DNA from: Streptomyces sindenensis
GTDB lineage: Bacteria > Actinomycetota > Actinomycetes > Streptomycetales > Streptomycetaceae
NCBI RefSeq assembly: GCF_014649035.1
Contig: NZ_BMSG01000036.1
Coordinates: 1 to 64,000 of the forward strand
Length of the DNA: 64,000 nt
Direction: 5' to 3'
This document shows positions 35,403 to 44,589 of this stretch, in pieces. The notes beneath the pieces are model-generated. The model saw only the letters and a program-made list of their open reading frames with translations. It was not told the DNA's origin and searched no databases. Both the position numbers and the translations under genes were made by a program. Each line of letters opens with the position of its first letter. Within the stretch, counting starts at the first letter, position 1.

Positions 35403-35951
35403 TCAGAGGAGGTCGCCGTTCCGCCAGTCGAAGGCCAACGGGCGGGCGGGCCCGGGGAGGGGGTGTCCGGCCGCCGGGCGGACGTAGGTGCTGCCCTCCT
35501 CCTCCGGGAGCGGGAGGGGGCCGTCCGGGCCGAGGGCGGCGAGCCGGCCCGGCCAGATCCGCCAGCCGCGCGCGGTGTACAGGGCCGCGCCCGCCTCGGA
35601 GGCGGAGAGGGCCCCGAAGTCGTGGGCCGCGTCGATGACGTGCTCCAGGGCGGCCATGACCCGGTGGCCGAGGCCGCCCCGTCGGTGGCCGGCGCGGACG
35701 GCGACGCCTTCGACGTAGCCGACCCGGTAGGAGCGGTCCGCGTGCAGGACCCGGCGCTGGACGACGGAGCCGTGGGCGAGCAGGAGGCCGTCCGCGTCCC
35801 GGATCAGGGCGTGGACGCCGCCGAGGGCGTGGTCCCAGTCCTCGGCGTCGAAGTCGCCGTCGAAGGCGACGTCGAGCAGGTCACGGATCTCCGCGCGCTC
35901 GGCGGCGGTCAGTTCGAAGGTGGGGGCGGTGCGCACGACGGGCTCGGTCAT
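35403..35951 (-). CDS. AAC(2')-like aminoglycoside N-acetyltransferase
   Basis: A 182-residue GNAT protein with strong resemblance, along its whole length, to mycobacterial aminoglycoside 2'-N-acetyltransferases. 'GDFDAEDWDHALGGVHALI' corresponds to their GDF-x-x-x-DW-x-H-x-LGG-x-HALI stretch, 'VGYVEGVAVRAGHR' to the acetyl-CoA strand, 'DFGALSASEAGAALYTARGW' to the next helix, and the C-terminus has FDWRNGD. Family enzymes acetylate the 2'-amino group of gentamicin- and tobramycin-type drugs. Whether this one confers resistance or acts on a cell metabolite is unknown. The ATG beginning MTEPVV was chosen; a 12-codon extension lacks support. Confidence 0.75.
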   Translation of the reverse strand: MTEPVVRTAPTFELTAAERAEIRDLLDVAFDGDFDAEDWDHALGGVHALIRDADGLLLAHGSVVQRRVLHADRSYRVGYVEGVAVRAGHRRGGLGHRVMAALEHVIDAAHDFGALSASEAGAALYTARGWRIWPGRLAALGPDGPLPLPEEEGSTYVRPAAGHPLPGPARPLAFDWRNGDLL

Positions 35952-36084
35952 GGGCCCATCCTCGCGCGCGGGCGGCGCGAACCGCACATGGGTTGGCGGA
36001 CCGCACCCGGATGACCCGCCCGGACCGGGGGCACGACGGTCCGGGCGGGCATCGGTCGCCCGCGGTACGGGAGCGGGTCGCGGG

Positions 36085-36139
36085 TCAGTGCACCGTCACG
36101 CCGTACGGGGCGCGGCTCAGTACACCGTCACGCCGTACG
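36085..36139. repeat. Duplicated 3' end of the protease gene
   Basis: Two 23-base copies (TCAGTRCACCGTCACGCCGTACG, one mismatch) 32 bases apart. The inner copy encodes the last residues and stop of the protease (YGVTVY*); the outer copy repeats them beyond the stop. Confidence 0.8.
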
Positions 36140-37178
36140 CCGAGAGCGCCTCGGTGACCGGCTGGTGGATGGCCGAGCCCGCGGTGCCCGAGCAGCCGGA
36201 GCTGCCGGAGTGGATGCCGAGGGCGACGGATCCGGCGAAGTGCGCGCCGCCGCTGTCGCCGCCGGCCGAGCAGGCGGTGGTGCGGACCATGTTGTAGACG
36301 GGCCCGTCGCCGTAGTTGACGGTGACGTTGACGGCGGTGACCGTGCCGGAGGTCAGCTTGGTCGTGGAGCCGCTCTTCTGGATCGCCTGGCCGACGACGG
36401 CGTTGGCGGCGGAGGTGATGTCGCGGCTGGAGCCGTTGTAGAGGTCGACGGTTCCGGCGGGCGAGGAGCCGTTGGTGTAGCGGACGATGCCGTAGTCGTT
36501 GGTCGGGAAGCTGCTGCCCTCGCGGACGCCGATGACCGAACCACCCGAGCTGGCGGACCAGTTGGCGGAGATGTTGGTGCAGTGTCCGGCGGTCACGAAG
36601 TAACGGGCCCCGCCCTTGGTGACGTTGAAGGCGGCCGAGCAGCGGCTGCCGCCGCCGTAGATCGCACCGCCGCCCAGCACCTCGCGGCGGAACTCCCCGG
36701 GGACGCGCTTGATCTCGACCGCGCCGCCGAGCCGTTCGGCGACGGCTTCGAGGCGGGCCATGTCCCGGGCGGAGACGGAGGAGTCGGCCTCGACGGCGAC
36801 CCGGTTGGTGCGCGGGTCAATGCCCCAGGAGGTGCCGGTGATCTTGGCCTCGGCCTCCAGGGTCTCCATGGCGGCGTCGAGCTGGGCGGCGCTGCGGGCC
36901 ACCCGGCGGACGGTGGCCCCGGCGGCTCGGGCCCGCTCCTCGGCCCGGTCGGTGGTGACGGTCACGACCAGCTTCCCGGTCTTCGCGTCGAGGTAGGTTC
37001 CGGCGGTGGCGGCACCGAGGGAGCGTTCCACCTCGGCGTCGAGGGCGTACGCGGACGGGGCGGGGATCGCCGAGGGGGCGGCGGTGTCGGCGGCGGTGGA
37101 CGGGGCGGCTCCGAGGCCGAGGGCGCCGGCGACGAGCAGCAGGGAAACGCCGAGGCGCGCGCGGGAGTTGCGTCTCAT
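36117..37178 (-). CDS. Secreted S1 serine protease (streptogrisin / alpha-lytic type)
   Basis: A 353-residue prepro-protease. A signal peptide ends near residue 30 (PSTAADTA). An alpha-lytic-type propeptide that guides folding covers about 40-165, and the mature chymotrypsin-like domain starts near 170 at 'AIYGGGSRC'. The catalytic triad is visible: His in 'FVTAGHC', Asp in 'TNDYGIVRY', Ser in 'CSAGGDSGGAHF'. Four cysteines would pair as in streptogrisins. It should be secreted and self-processed. Residues around the S1 pocket suggest a broad, chymotrypsin-like preference (streptogrisin B/D-like). The end of the gene is partly duplicated downstream. Confidence 0.93.
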   Translation of the reverse strand: MRRNSRARLGVSLLLVAGALGLGAAPSTAADTAAPSAIPAPSAYALDAEVERSLGAATAGTYLDAKTGKLVVTVTTDRAEERARAAGATVRRVARSAAQLDAAMETLEAEAKITGTSWGIDPRTNRVAVEADSSVSARDMARLEAVAERLGGAVEIKRVPGEFRREVLGGGAIYGGGSRCSAAFNVTKGGARYFVTAGHCTNISANWSASSGGSVIGVREGSSFPTNDYGIVRYTNGSSPAGTVDLYNGSSRDITSAANAVVGQAIQKSGSTTKLTSGTVTAVNVTVNYGDGPVYNMVRTTACSAGGDSGGAHFAGSVALGIHSGSSGCSGTAGSAIHQPVTEALSAYGVTVY

Positions 37179-37296
37179 GGGGGGAACTCCTTCTGAGGTG
37201 ACGTGTGGGGACGTACCGAGAAGGAATTTGACATGCCCATTACCTAAACCACAAGACCGCGTGCCCCGGGGGCCGTTGGACGGACAGACCGCACCG

Positions 37297-37373
37297 GTCG
37301 CCCGTCACTGGTCGCCAGTCACCCGTCACCGGTCACTGATCGCCAGTCACCCGTCACTGATCACCGGTCACCG
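37297..37373. repeat. Short GTCAC-rich repeat array
   Basis: An array of variants of CCCGTCACTGGTCGCCAGTCA, with copies of 21, 28 and 21 bases, in the upstream gap of the divergent protease and nitroreductase genes. It has no coding role. Confidence 0.6.
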
Positions 37374-37451
37374 GACGCTGACCGGGACCGGCTCCGGGTC
37401 TGTCCGAAGTGCGGCTTCCGCCCGGCCGACCCCGCCGCGCACACTGCGGCC

Positions 37452-38162
37452 ATGTCCGACACCACGCCCGCACCCGCGCGGTGGTCGCCCACCCATGGCG
37501 CCCCGTACCGCCCCACGCCCTACCGCCCCGAGCGGATCGCCCCCGAGGAGTCCCTCGCCCGTTCCGCCCGGCTGCGGGAACGCATGGACGGACGCAGGAC
37601 CGTCCGCGCCTTCTCCTCCGACCCCGTCCCCGAGCAAGTGGTGCGCGACGCCATCGCCTGCGCGGCCACAGCCCCCTCCGGCGCACACCAGCAGCCCTGG
37701 ACCTTCGTCCTGGTCAAGGACCCGGAGGTCCGCCGCCGGATCCGGGAGGCCGCCGAGCACGAGGAGCAGGTGAGCTACGACGGGCGGCTCGGCGAGGAGT
37801 GGCTGGCCGCGCTGCGCCCGCTGGGCACGGACGCGGTCAAGGCCCATATGACGGACGCGCCCGCCCTGATCGTGGTGTTCCAGCAGCGCTACTGGCTGGG
37901 CGAGGACGGCACCAGGCGCAAGCACTACTACGTGGACGAGTCCGTCGGCATCGCGGTGGGCATGCTGCTCACCGCCCTGCATCTGTCCGGTCTCGCCGCG
38001 CTGATCCACACGCCCAGCCCGATGCGCTTCCTCGGCGAGGTCCTGGGCCGGCCCGAGAACGAGAAGGCGTTCGCCGTGATCCCCGTCGGCTATCCCGCCG
38101 ACGACTGCGAGGTCCCCGACCTGGTGCGCAAGTCACCGGATCAGGTGCTCGTGGAGATCTGA
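37452..38162 (+). CDS. Nitroreductase-family FMN oxidoreductase
   Basis: A 236-residue flavoprotein of the nitroreductase fold. 'RRTVRAFSSDPVPEQVVRDA' is the conserved N-terminal FMN-phosphate segment and 'TAPSGAHQQPWTFVLVKDP' the second. 'DESVGIAVGMLLTALHLSGL' and 'PVGYPADDCEVPD' complete the FMN site. The motif SGAHQQPW resembles iodotyrosine-dehalogenase-like members, but halogen chemistry cannot be assigned from this alone. Cytoplasmic, with no partner gene. It is convergent with pruA, with a repeat array and a terminator between. Confidence 0.88.
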   Translation: MSDTTPAPARWSPTHGAPYRPTPYRPERIAPEESLARSARLRERMDGRRTVRAFSSDPVPEQVVRDAIACAATAPSGAHQQPWTFVLVKDPEVRRRIREAAEHEEQVSYDGRLGEEWLAALRPLGTDAVKAHMTDAPALIVVFQQRYWLGEDGTRRKHYYVDESVGIAVGMLLTALHLSGLAALIHTPSPMRFLGEVLGRPENEKAFAVIPVGYPADDCEVPDLVRKSPDQVLVEI

Positions 38163-38176
38163 GGAACCTCACCCGG

Positions 38177-38270
38177 CCCCGTGAACGGTACGCGTACAGC
38201 CCCGTGAAAGGCACACGTGCAGCAGCCCCGTGAACGGCGCACACGCGGCCCCGTGCACGGCGCACATGGA
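38177..38270. repeat. Four imperfect 22-26 bp tandem repeats
   Basis: Four copies of GCCCCGTGAACGGCRCACRYG with small length changes lie right after the nitroreductase stop. They carry no gene. Confidence 0.8.
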
Positions 38271-38272
38271 AA

Positions 38273-38312
38273 CCGCCCCCCGGCCGGCAGGGGGGCCGGT
38301 CGGGGGGCGGTG
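38273..38312. terminator. Hairpin between nitroreductase and pruA
   Basis: Arms ACCGCCCCCCG and complement enclose a second, smaller GC inverted repeat. It is placed to end the nitroreductase transcript, and also the convergent pruA transcript from the other side. Confidence 0.65.
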
Positions 38313-38377
38313 CTCTGAGGGGGTCCTGGGGAAGACCCCGGGTCCGGGGCGCCGCGCCGCGGCGCCCCGGGAGGGCG

Positions 38378-40009
38378 TCAGCCCTGGTGGGGGTAGGTGT
38401 AGTCGGTCGGCGGGACCAGCGTCTCCTTGATGGCCCGGGTCAGGGTCCAGCGCTGGAGGTTCTGCGGGGCGCCCGCCTTGTCGTTGGTGCCGGAGGCACG
38501 GCCGCCGCCGAAGGGCTGCTGGCCGACGACGGCGCCGGTCGACTTGTCGTTGATGTAGAAGTTGCCCGCGGCGTAGCGGAGCTTGTCCATCGTGTACGCG
38601 GCGGCCGCGCGGTCGCCCGCGATGACCGAGCCGGTCAGCGCGTAGTCGGAGACCGACTCCATCTGCTCCAGCATGGCGTCGTAGGCCTCGTCCTCGTAGA
38701 CGTGGATCGCGAGGATCGGACCGAAGTACTCGGTCGTGAAGACCTCGTTCTCGGGGTCGGTGCAGACGATGACGGTCGGGCGGACGAAGTAGCCCACCGA
38801 GTCGTCGTAGGTGCCGCCCGCGATGACCGTGCAGGTCGGGTCGGACTTGGCGCGGTCGATCGCGGCCTTGTTCTTGGCGAACGAGCGGTCGTCGATGACG
38901 GCCCCGATGAAGTTCGTCAGGTCGGTGACGTCACCCATCTTGATGGAGTCGACCTCGGCCGCGAACTCCTCCTTGAAGCCGGAGTTCCAGATCGAGGCGG
39001 GGACGTACGCCCGCGAGGACGCGGAGCACTTCTGGCCCTGGAACTCGAAGGAGCCGCGGGTCAGCGCGGTCTTCAGGACGGCGCGGTCGGCGCTGGGGTG
39101 CGCGACGACGAAGTCCTTGCCGCCGGTCTCGCCGACGAGCCGCGGGTAGGTGCGGTAGTTGGCGATGTTGTTGCCGACCGTCTTCCACAGGTGCTGGAAG
39201 GTGGGCGTCGAGCCGGTGAAGTGGATACCGGCCAGGTCGCGGTGGTTCAGCGCCACCTCGGAGACGGCCTTGCCGTCACCGGTGACCAGGTTGATGACGC
39301 CCTTGGGCAGCCCGGCCTCCTCCAGCAGCTGCATCAGCAGCACGGCGGCGTGGGTCTGCGTCGGGGACGGCTTCCACACGACGACGTTGCCCATGAGGGC
39401 GGGGGCGGTGGGCAGGTTGCCCGCGATGGCCGTGAAGTTGAACGGCGTGATCGCGTAGACGAAGCCCTCCAGCGGACGGTGGTCCATGCGGTTCCACACG
39501 CCCGGGGAGTTGGCCGGGGGCTGCTCGGCGAGGATCTGGCGCGCGTAGTGCACGTTGAAGCGCCAGAAGTCGATGAGCTCGCAGGGGGTGTCGATCTCGG
39601 CCTGCTGGGCGGTCTTGGACTGGCCGAGCATGGTGGAGGCGGCCAGCGTCTCGCGCCAGGGGCCCGAGAGCAGCTCGGCGGCGCGCAGGATGATCGCGGC
39701 GCGGTCGTCGAAGGACATCGCGCGCCAGGCCGGAGCGGCGGCGAGGGCCGCGTCGATGGCGTCCCGGGCGTCCTGCTCGGTGGCCCCGGCGAAGGTGCCG
39801 ATGACGGCCTTGTGGTTGTGCGGCTGCACGACGTTGACCCGCTCGCCGCCGCCCATCCGCTTCTCGCCGCCGATGGTCATCGGCAGGTCGATCGGGTTGT
39901 GGCTGAGCTCCTTGAGCTTCGCCTCCAGGCGGGCGCGCTCCGGGGAGCCGGGCGCGTAGGAGTGGACCGGCTCGTTGACCGGCGCGGGGACCTGGGTGAC
40001 GGCGTCCAT
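38378..40009 (-). CDS. pruA: L-glutamate gamma-semialdehyde (1-pyrroline-5-carboxylate) dehydrogenase
   Basis: A 543-residue NAD-dependent aldehyde dehydrogenase converting glutamate semialdehyde to glutamate, the second step of proline breakdown. The catalytic Cys is in 'EFQGQKCSASSRAYVP', the general-base Glu in 'VGETGGKDFVV' and the NAD-binding lysine in 'VWKPSPTQTH'. The start MDAVTQVPAPV has AAGGAG upstream. It follows putA by 53 bases in the same direction, forming the catabolic operon under control of the divergent PucR protein. Confidence 0.95.
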   Translation of the reverse strand: MDAVTQVPAPVNEPVHSYAPGSPERARLEAKLKELSHNPIDLPMTIGGEKRMGGGERVNVVQPHNHKAVIGTFAGATEQDARDAIDAALAAAPAWRAMSFDDRAAIILRAAELLSGPWRETLAASTMLGQSKTAQQAEIDTPCELIDFWRFNVHYARQILAEQPPANSPGVWNRMDHRPLEGFVYAITPFNFTAIAGNLPTAPALMGNVVVWKPSPTQTHAAVLLMQLLEEAGLPKGVINLVTGDGKAVSEVALNHRDLAGIHFTGSTPTFQHLWKTVGNNIANYRTYPRLVGETGGKDFVVAHPSADRAVLKTALTRGSFEFQGQKCSASSRAYVPASIWNSGFKEEFAAEVDSIKMGDVTDLTNFIGAVIDDRSFAKNKAAIDRAKSDPTCTVIAGGTYDDSVGYFVRPTVIVCTDPENEVFTTEYFGPILAIHVYEDEAYDAMLEQMESVSDYALTGSVIAGDRAAAAYTMDKLRYAAGNFYINDKSTGAVVGQQPFGGGRASGTNDKAGAPQNLQRWTLTRAIKETLVPPTDYTYPHQG

Positions 40010-40062
40010 GAGTGCCTTGTCTCCTTGATGTCGGCGGGGGTGTGGGTCAGCCCGGGGGCCGC

Positions 40063-40989
40063 TCAGCCCTTGGTGAGGATCGAGCGGCCGAAGAACAGCA
40101 GGTTGGCCGGCTTCTCCGCGAGGCGGCGCATGAAGTATCCGTACCAGTCGGTGCCGTACGCCGTGTAGACGCGCATCCGGTGGCCCTCGGCCGCCAGCCG
40201 GACGTGCTCGTCGCTGCGGATGCCGTACAGCATCTGGAACTCGTACTCGTCCAGTTTGCGCCCGGCCTGGCGACCGAGCTCCTGGGCGATGGCGATGAGA
40301 CGGGGATCGTGCGACCCGATCATCGGGTAGCCCTCGCCCTCCATCAGGATCCGGGTGATGCGGACGTACGCCTTGTCGATCTCGGCCTTGTCCTGGTACG
40401 CGACGGAGGCGGGCTCCTTGTAGGCGCCCTTCACGATGCGTACGCGGCTGCCCGCGGCGGCGAGGCGGCGGGCGTCGTCCTCGGTGCGGAAGAGGTAGGA
40501 CTGGATGACGCAGCCGGTCTGCGGGAAGTCCTTCCGCAGCTCCTCGTGGATGGCGAACATCGAGTCGAGGGTGGTGTGGTCCTCGGCGTCCAGGGTGACC
40601 GTGGTGCCGATGGCGGCGGCCGCCTCGACGACCGGGCGGACATTGGCGAGGGCCAGCTCGTGACCGTTCTCCAGCGCCTGACCGAACATGGAGAGCTTCA
40701 CGGACATCTCGGCTCGGGGGCCCAGGTCGAGGGCCTTCAGGCGCTCGATGAGCTCCAGGTAGGCGTCGCGGGCGGCCTCGGCCTGCGCGGGGGTGGTGAT
40801 GTCCTCGCCGACGACGTCGAGCGTGACTTCCAGGCCCTTGTCCGCGGCGTCCTCGACGATCGGGACGACCTGGTCCACGGTCTCGCCGGCGATGAAGCGG
40901 TCGACGACCTGCTTGGTGCCGGGCGCGGCCGAGACGAACCGGCGCATCTTGTCGCTGCGCGATGCGGCGAGAATCACGGGACCCAGCAC
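40063..40989 (-). CDS. putA: Proline dehydrogenase
   Basis: A 308-residue monofunctional FAD-dependent proline dehydrogenase (PutA/PRODH barrel, without the aldehyde-dehydrogenase half), the usual actinobacterial split form. Typical segments are 'VSVKLSMFG'-like 'EMSVKLSMFG', 'TLDAEDHTTLDSMF' and 'GSRVRIVKGAYKEP'. The C-terminal helix 'GYFMRRLAEKPANL' carries the substrate-binding arginine pair. The GTG start has GGAGGTG upstream; a longer frame has no ribosome site. First gene of the putA-pruA operon, divergent from the PucR regulator. Confidence 0.95.
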   Translation of the reverse strand: MLGPVILAASRSDKMRRFVSAAPGTKQVVDRFIAGETVDQVVPIVEDAADKGLEVTLDVVGEDITTPAQAEAARDAYLELIERLKALDLGPRAEMSVKLSMFGQALENGHELALANVRPVVEAAAAIGTTVTLDAEDHTTLDSMFAIHEELRKDFPQTGCVIQSYLFRTEDDARRLAAAGSRVRIVKGAYKEPASVAYQDKAEIDKAYVRITRILMEGEGYPMIGSHDPRLIAIAQELGRQAGRKLDEYEFQMLYGIRSDEHVRLAAEGHRMRVYTAYGTDWYGYFMRRLAEKPANLLFFGRSILTKG

Positions 40990-41178
40990 GGGGCACCTCC
41001 ACGAATGACGGACGAGGGGCCGTAGTGGTACGAAACGAACGAACCGGTACGGCACGGATAACCACTGTGAAATCTAGGTACCCCGCGCAAGCTGTGCCAT
41101 CGACACCTGTCACGCATCCGTGGCCGTCATCTCAGACATCTGTATGAGGAAGGCCGCGCGGAGGTGCAGAATGGCGGA

Positions 41179-42327
41179 GTGACAGGCGATTACCAGGAAC
41201 TGGTCGACGAGATCTCGTCCCTCCTCGACGCCCCGGCCACCCTGGAGAACCGTGACTTCGGCCTGGTCGCCTTCGGAGCCCATGACAGCGACGACGACAC
41301 GGCCATGGACCCGGTGCGCACCCGCTCGATCCTGACCCGCCGCTCCACGCCCGCCGTCCGCGCCTGGTTCGAGGGATTCGGCATCACCCGGGCCACCGGG
41401 CCCGTCCGGATCCCCGCCGCGCCCAAGGCCGGGGTGTTCCGGGACCGGATCTGCCTTCCGGTACGCCATCGGGGTGTCGTCCTCGGTTACGTCTGGCTGC
41501 TCGACGCGGACCCGGGCCCGACCGAGGAGCAGCTCGCCGCCGCGATGGAGGTGGCCGCCCGGATCGGGGCGCTGCTCTTCGACGAGGAGCGGGCGGGCGC
41601 GGACCTCTCGCGGGAGTTCGGCGCGGTGCTCACGGCGGGCCCCGGCCGGCAGCACGACACGGCCGTCGCCGCGCTGGGCGAGGCCCTGGGCCGGGACGCG
41701 GAGGGGCTGCACACGGTGGTGTGCGTGACGCCGTGGGCCGACGACACGCCGTCGGTACGGGGCGTGGCGTCGGCTGCCGCGCTGGCGACGGTCGCCGCAC
41801 CGGGGGCCGCCGGTCCCCTGTCGCTGGCCGCGCTCGTCCGGCTGCGTTCGCCGGACCGCCTGGACCCGGCCCTGAGCGCCGCGGACCGGCTGCGCACCGG
41901 CGCGGACCCGGCCGTCACCGGGGGGATCGCCACGCCGCGCCGGGGCCTGGACACGCTGACGGTCTCCTGGCGCGAGGCGACGGCGGCGGCCCGCGCGGCC
42001 CGGGCCGAGCCCCGTCTCGGCCCGGTCGCCCGCTGGTCGGCGATCGGCGCGTACCGCCTGCTGACCGCGCTCCCGGGCACCGGCACGGACCCCGGGGACC
42101 CGGCCGTCGCCTCGCTGCTGACCCCGTCGCACCGGGAGCTGGCACACACGGCGGAGGTCTTCCTGGACTGCGCGGGCCAGGCTGGCCGGACGGCCGCCGC
42201 CCTGGGCATCCACCGCCAGACGCTGTACTACCGGCTCTCCCGGATCCAGCAGATCACCGGCCTCGACCTGAACGACGGGGAGGACCGGCTGCTGCTGCAC
42301 ATGGCGGTGAAGCGGGCGCGGCTCTAG
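41179..42327 (+). CDS. PucR/CdaR-type regulator, probably of proline catabolism
   Basis: A 382-residue regulator. The central region (about 20-150) is GAF-like, and the C-terminal helix-turn-helix of the PucR family is '[26 protein letters not shown]' near residues 330-355. PucR-type proteins activate purine, sugar-acid or proline catabolism, and in Bacillus one controls the proline operon. Here it is divergent from putA-pruA, with 190 bases between, so proline is the likely inducer. I chose the GTG that reads VTGDYQEL; a GTG five codons earlier overlaps the GGAGG ribosome site. Confidence 0.85.
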   Translation: MTGDYQELVDEISSLLDAPATLENRDFGLVAFGAHDSDDDTAMDPVRTRSILTRRSTPAVRAWFEGFGITRATGPVRIPAAPKAGVFRDRICLPVRHRGVVLGYVWLLDADPGPTEEQLAAAMEVAARIGALLFDEERAGADLSREFGAVLTAGPGRQHDTAVAALGEALGRDAEGLHTVVCVTPWADDTPSVRGVASAAALATVAAPGAAGPLSLAALVRLRSPDRLDPALSAADRLRTGADPAVTGGIATPRRGLDTLTVSWREATAAARAARAEPRLGPVARWSAIGAYRLLTALPGTGTDPGDPAVASLLTPSHRELAHTAEVFLDCAGQAGRTAAALGIHRQTLYYRLSRIQQITGLDLNDGEDRLLLHMAVKRARL

Positions 42328-42348
42328 GTGTATTGATCACGAGCGTTG

Positions 42349-43851
42349 TTAACGCCGGCCGGGGCGCAGGGCGTCCCGTCGCGGACGCGTCAGGAGCGCG
42401 TAGCACCCGGACGCGACGAGCATGCCCGCCGGAAGGGACAGGTCCACGCCGCCCAGCGCCGCCGCGACCGGCCCGGTGTAGACGGTGTCCACGCACAGCG
42501 CCGCGGCGGCGACACCCGCCGTGAGGGCGAGGGCTCCCGGCAGGTGGACCCCGCCCGTGTACCAGAACCGGCTGCCGCGGCTCTCGTCCGTCAGCGCGGG
42601 GCCGTCGTAGCGGTTGCGGCGCAGCAGGATGTCGGTGGCGTAGAGGGCGGTGCTGGGGCCGAGCAGGACGACGGTGAGCTGGAGGACGTCGCTCATGGTG
42701 TCGAGCAGGTCGGAGACCAGCAGGGCGTACAGGGTCAGGGAGACCGCCGCGGCCCCGTCCACGAGCACGCTGTACGAGCGTCGGATCCGCAGGCCCACGG
42801 CCTGGAGGGCGAGGCCCGCGCTGTAGGCGGTCAGGGCGTTGATGGCGATCGTGCCGAGGACCAGGGCCAGCAGGAAGGCGGAGGTGAACCAGCCGGGCAG
42901 GATCGATTCGAGCCCGGTCTGCGGGTCGCTCATGTCCACCGCCGTGGCCGCCAGCGCGCCGAGCGAGCAGACGACGACGCTGGGCACGAAGCCGCCGAGC
43001 GCGGTCCAGCCGACGACCGCCCGCTTCGATGTCGTACGGGGGAGATAGCGGGAGAAGTCGGCGCTGGTGGTGTAAGACAGCGGGCCCGAGGCGATGAGCG
43101 CGAGACCGGCGGCGAGCGTGGCCCACAGGGCCGTCCCGCCCAGGGGTTCGGCGGGCCGGTAGGAGAGATCGGCGTGGCCGAAGACGCTGAGGGCGACGAC
43201 CGCGAAGGCGAGGGCCAGGACGAGCGTGATCGGCAGGTAGAGCTTCATGATCGCGGCGTGCCCCCAGACGCTGATGACCAGCGTCAGTGCGGCGATCACC
43301 ACCACGACGGCGGCCGTCACCCCGTCGCCGGGGGCGATGCCCGCGCGCTCGACGAGCGCGGTGGCGGCGCTCGCGGCGGCGGCCAGGTTGAGGGCGAAGT
43401 AGCAGACGGAGATCGCCCAGCCGACGACCGCGTTGTTGACCCGGTTGCCGCGCACACCGTAGATCGCCCGGGTGATCACCTCGCTCGGGGTGCCCGAGGC
43501 CGGTCCGGAGAGCGCGAGCACCCCCGTGAGCAGCCAGAACAGATTACCGGCCACGATCACCGCGAGCGCCTGCGCCAGGGTCAGACCGATCAGGACGAGC
43601 ACTCCGCCGGCCAGCAGGCTCAGGTAGTTGACGTTGGCGGCCGCCCAGACGGCGAACAGTTCGCGCGGTCGTCCGCGCCGGTCGGCGTCGGGGATGTGGT
43701 CGATGCCGTGGGCCTCGATGCGGGCCGCCGCACGCTCGGGGGCGGAAGGGGCTTCCACCGGGCGAGGGGCTCCCGTCGCCGGAGCGGCTTCCGCCGGGGC
43801 GTACGCGGGGTCGTGCCGACCCGGTACCGGGTCGGGAATCGTGGACGCCAT
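42349..43851 (-). CDS. NCS1-type purine/cytosine permease family transporter
   Basis: A 500-residue membrane transporter with 12 predicted helices. After a proline-rich cytoplasmic N-terminus comes 'HGIDHIPDADRRGRPRELF', a typical NCS1 entry, and 'NYLSLLAGGVLVLIGL' starts the first helix. 'RAIYGVRGNRVNN' and 'TTSADFSRYLPRTTSK' are family motifs. Members import nucleobases, hydantoins or allantoin with protons or sodium. It is divergent from a TetR regulator across a 69-base gap with an inverted repeat, and the next gene on the other side is an amidohydrolase. A ureide or hydantoin-like substrate is possible. Confidence 0.88.
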   Translation of the reverse strand: MASTIPDPVPGRHDPAYAPAEAAPATGAPRPVEAPSAPERAAARIEAHGIDHIPDADRRGRPRELFAVWAAANVNYLSLLAGGVLVLIGLTLAQALAVIVAGNLFWLLTGVLALSGPASGTPSEVITRAIYGVRGNRVNNAVVGWAISVCYFALNLAAAASAATALVERAGIAPGDGVTAAVVVVIAALTLVISVWGHAAIMKLYLPITLVLALAFAVVALSVFGHADLSYRPAEPLGGTALWATLAAGLALIASGPLSYTTSADFSRYLPRTTSKRAVVGWTALGGFVPSVVVCSLGALAATAVDMSDPQTGLESILPGWFTSAFLLALVLGTIAINALTAYSAGLALQAVGLRIRRSYSVLVDGAAAVSLTLYALLVSDLLDTMSDVLQLTVVLLGPSTALYATDILLRRNRYDGPALTDESRGSRFWYTGGVHLPGALALTAGVAAAALCVDTVYTGPVAAALGGVDLSLPAGMLVASGCYALLTRPRRDALRPGRR

Positions 43852-43884
43852 GGGCCCTCCGAGTGCTGGTTCGTACCCGCCTGC

Positions 43885-43906
43885 TTGCTTATTGGTCGCA
43901 CACTCA
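43885..43906. promoter_or_regulatory. Probable TetR operator
   Basis: TTATTG-N10-CAATAA is a perfect six-base inverted repeat centred in the divergent gap between the NCS1 permease and the TetR gene. It is AT-rich against its surroundings and 14 bases before the TetR start. Confidence 0.55.
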
Positions 43907-43920
43907 ATAACGTTCACGGC

Positions 43921-44556
43921 ATGTCGTCAAGCGTTCAGCGCCCCCGTGTTCGGAAAAGCCCTGCCGCCCGGCGAGCGGAGATCGTCGACACGGCCGCCGC
44001 CGTCGCCCTCGCCGAGGGGCTGGAGTGCGTGACCCTGCGCCGGATCGGCGACGACCTCGGCGTCCGGCCGGGGCTGATCAGCCACTACTTTCCGTCCGCC
44101 GAGGAGCTGGTGGCCGAGGCGTTCGGCACCGCGGCGAGCGGTGAGCTGGACGCACTGCTGCCCGAGGGCCCGCCGGGCATCTCCCCGGTGCGGCGGCTGG
44201 CGGGCTTCCTCGGCCGAACGACGGGCGAGGAGTACGACGCGATCAGCCGGCTCTGGATCAACGCCCGCCACCTCAGCCGCTACCGGCCCGCCCTGCGGGA
44301 CCGGGTGGCCGAACAGGAGGCCGCCTGGCGCGGACGCCTGGAGAGCCTGATCCGGGAGGGCGTGGAGCGCGGCGAGTTCCGCACCCCGGACCCGTCGGTG
44401 ACGACCGTTCAGATCCTGGTCGTGCTGGACGGGCTCGGCGCCCACGCCAACACCGACACGAGCGGGCGGCCCGCCGCAGTGGCCCGGATGGCACACATCA
44501 CGGCGGAGCGTGAACTGGGCCTGGCCGAGGGCGCGTTGAGCGGTCCGAGCGCCTGA
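43921..44556 (+). CDS. TetR-family regulator
   Basis: A 211-residue repressor with the helix-turn-helix at about residues 20-62 ('IVDTAAAVALAEGLECVTLR', 'DLGVRPGLISHYFPSAEELV') and a C-terminal effector domain. The BetI-like pattern 'GLISHYFPSAEELVAEAF' is common among regulators of choline, polyamine and transport genes. No ribosome site is visible before the ATG, so the message may be leaderless or start slightly later. It should control itself and the divergent permease through the inverted repeat between them, and perhaps the downstream amidohydrolase. Confidence 0.85.
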   Translation: MSSSVQRPRVRKSPAARRAEIVDTAAAVALAEGLECVTLRRIGDDLGVRPGLISHYFPSAEELVAEAFGTAASGELDALLPEGPPGISPVRRLAGFLGRTTGEEYDAISRLWINARHLSRYRPALRDRVAEQEAAWRGRLESLIREGVERGEFRTPDPSVTTVQILVVLDGLGAHANTDTSGRPAAVARMAHITAERELGLAEGALSGPSA

Positions 44557-44589
44557 GCGCCCGCACCTGGCCGCCTGCGCCCGACCGTC

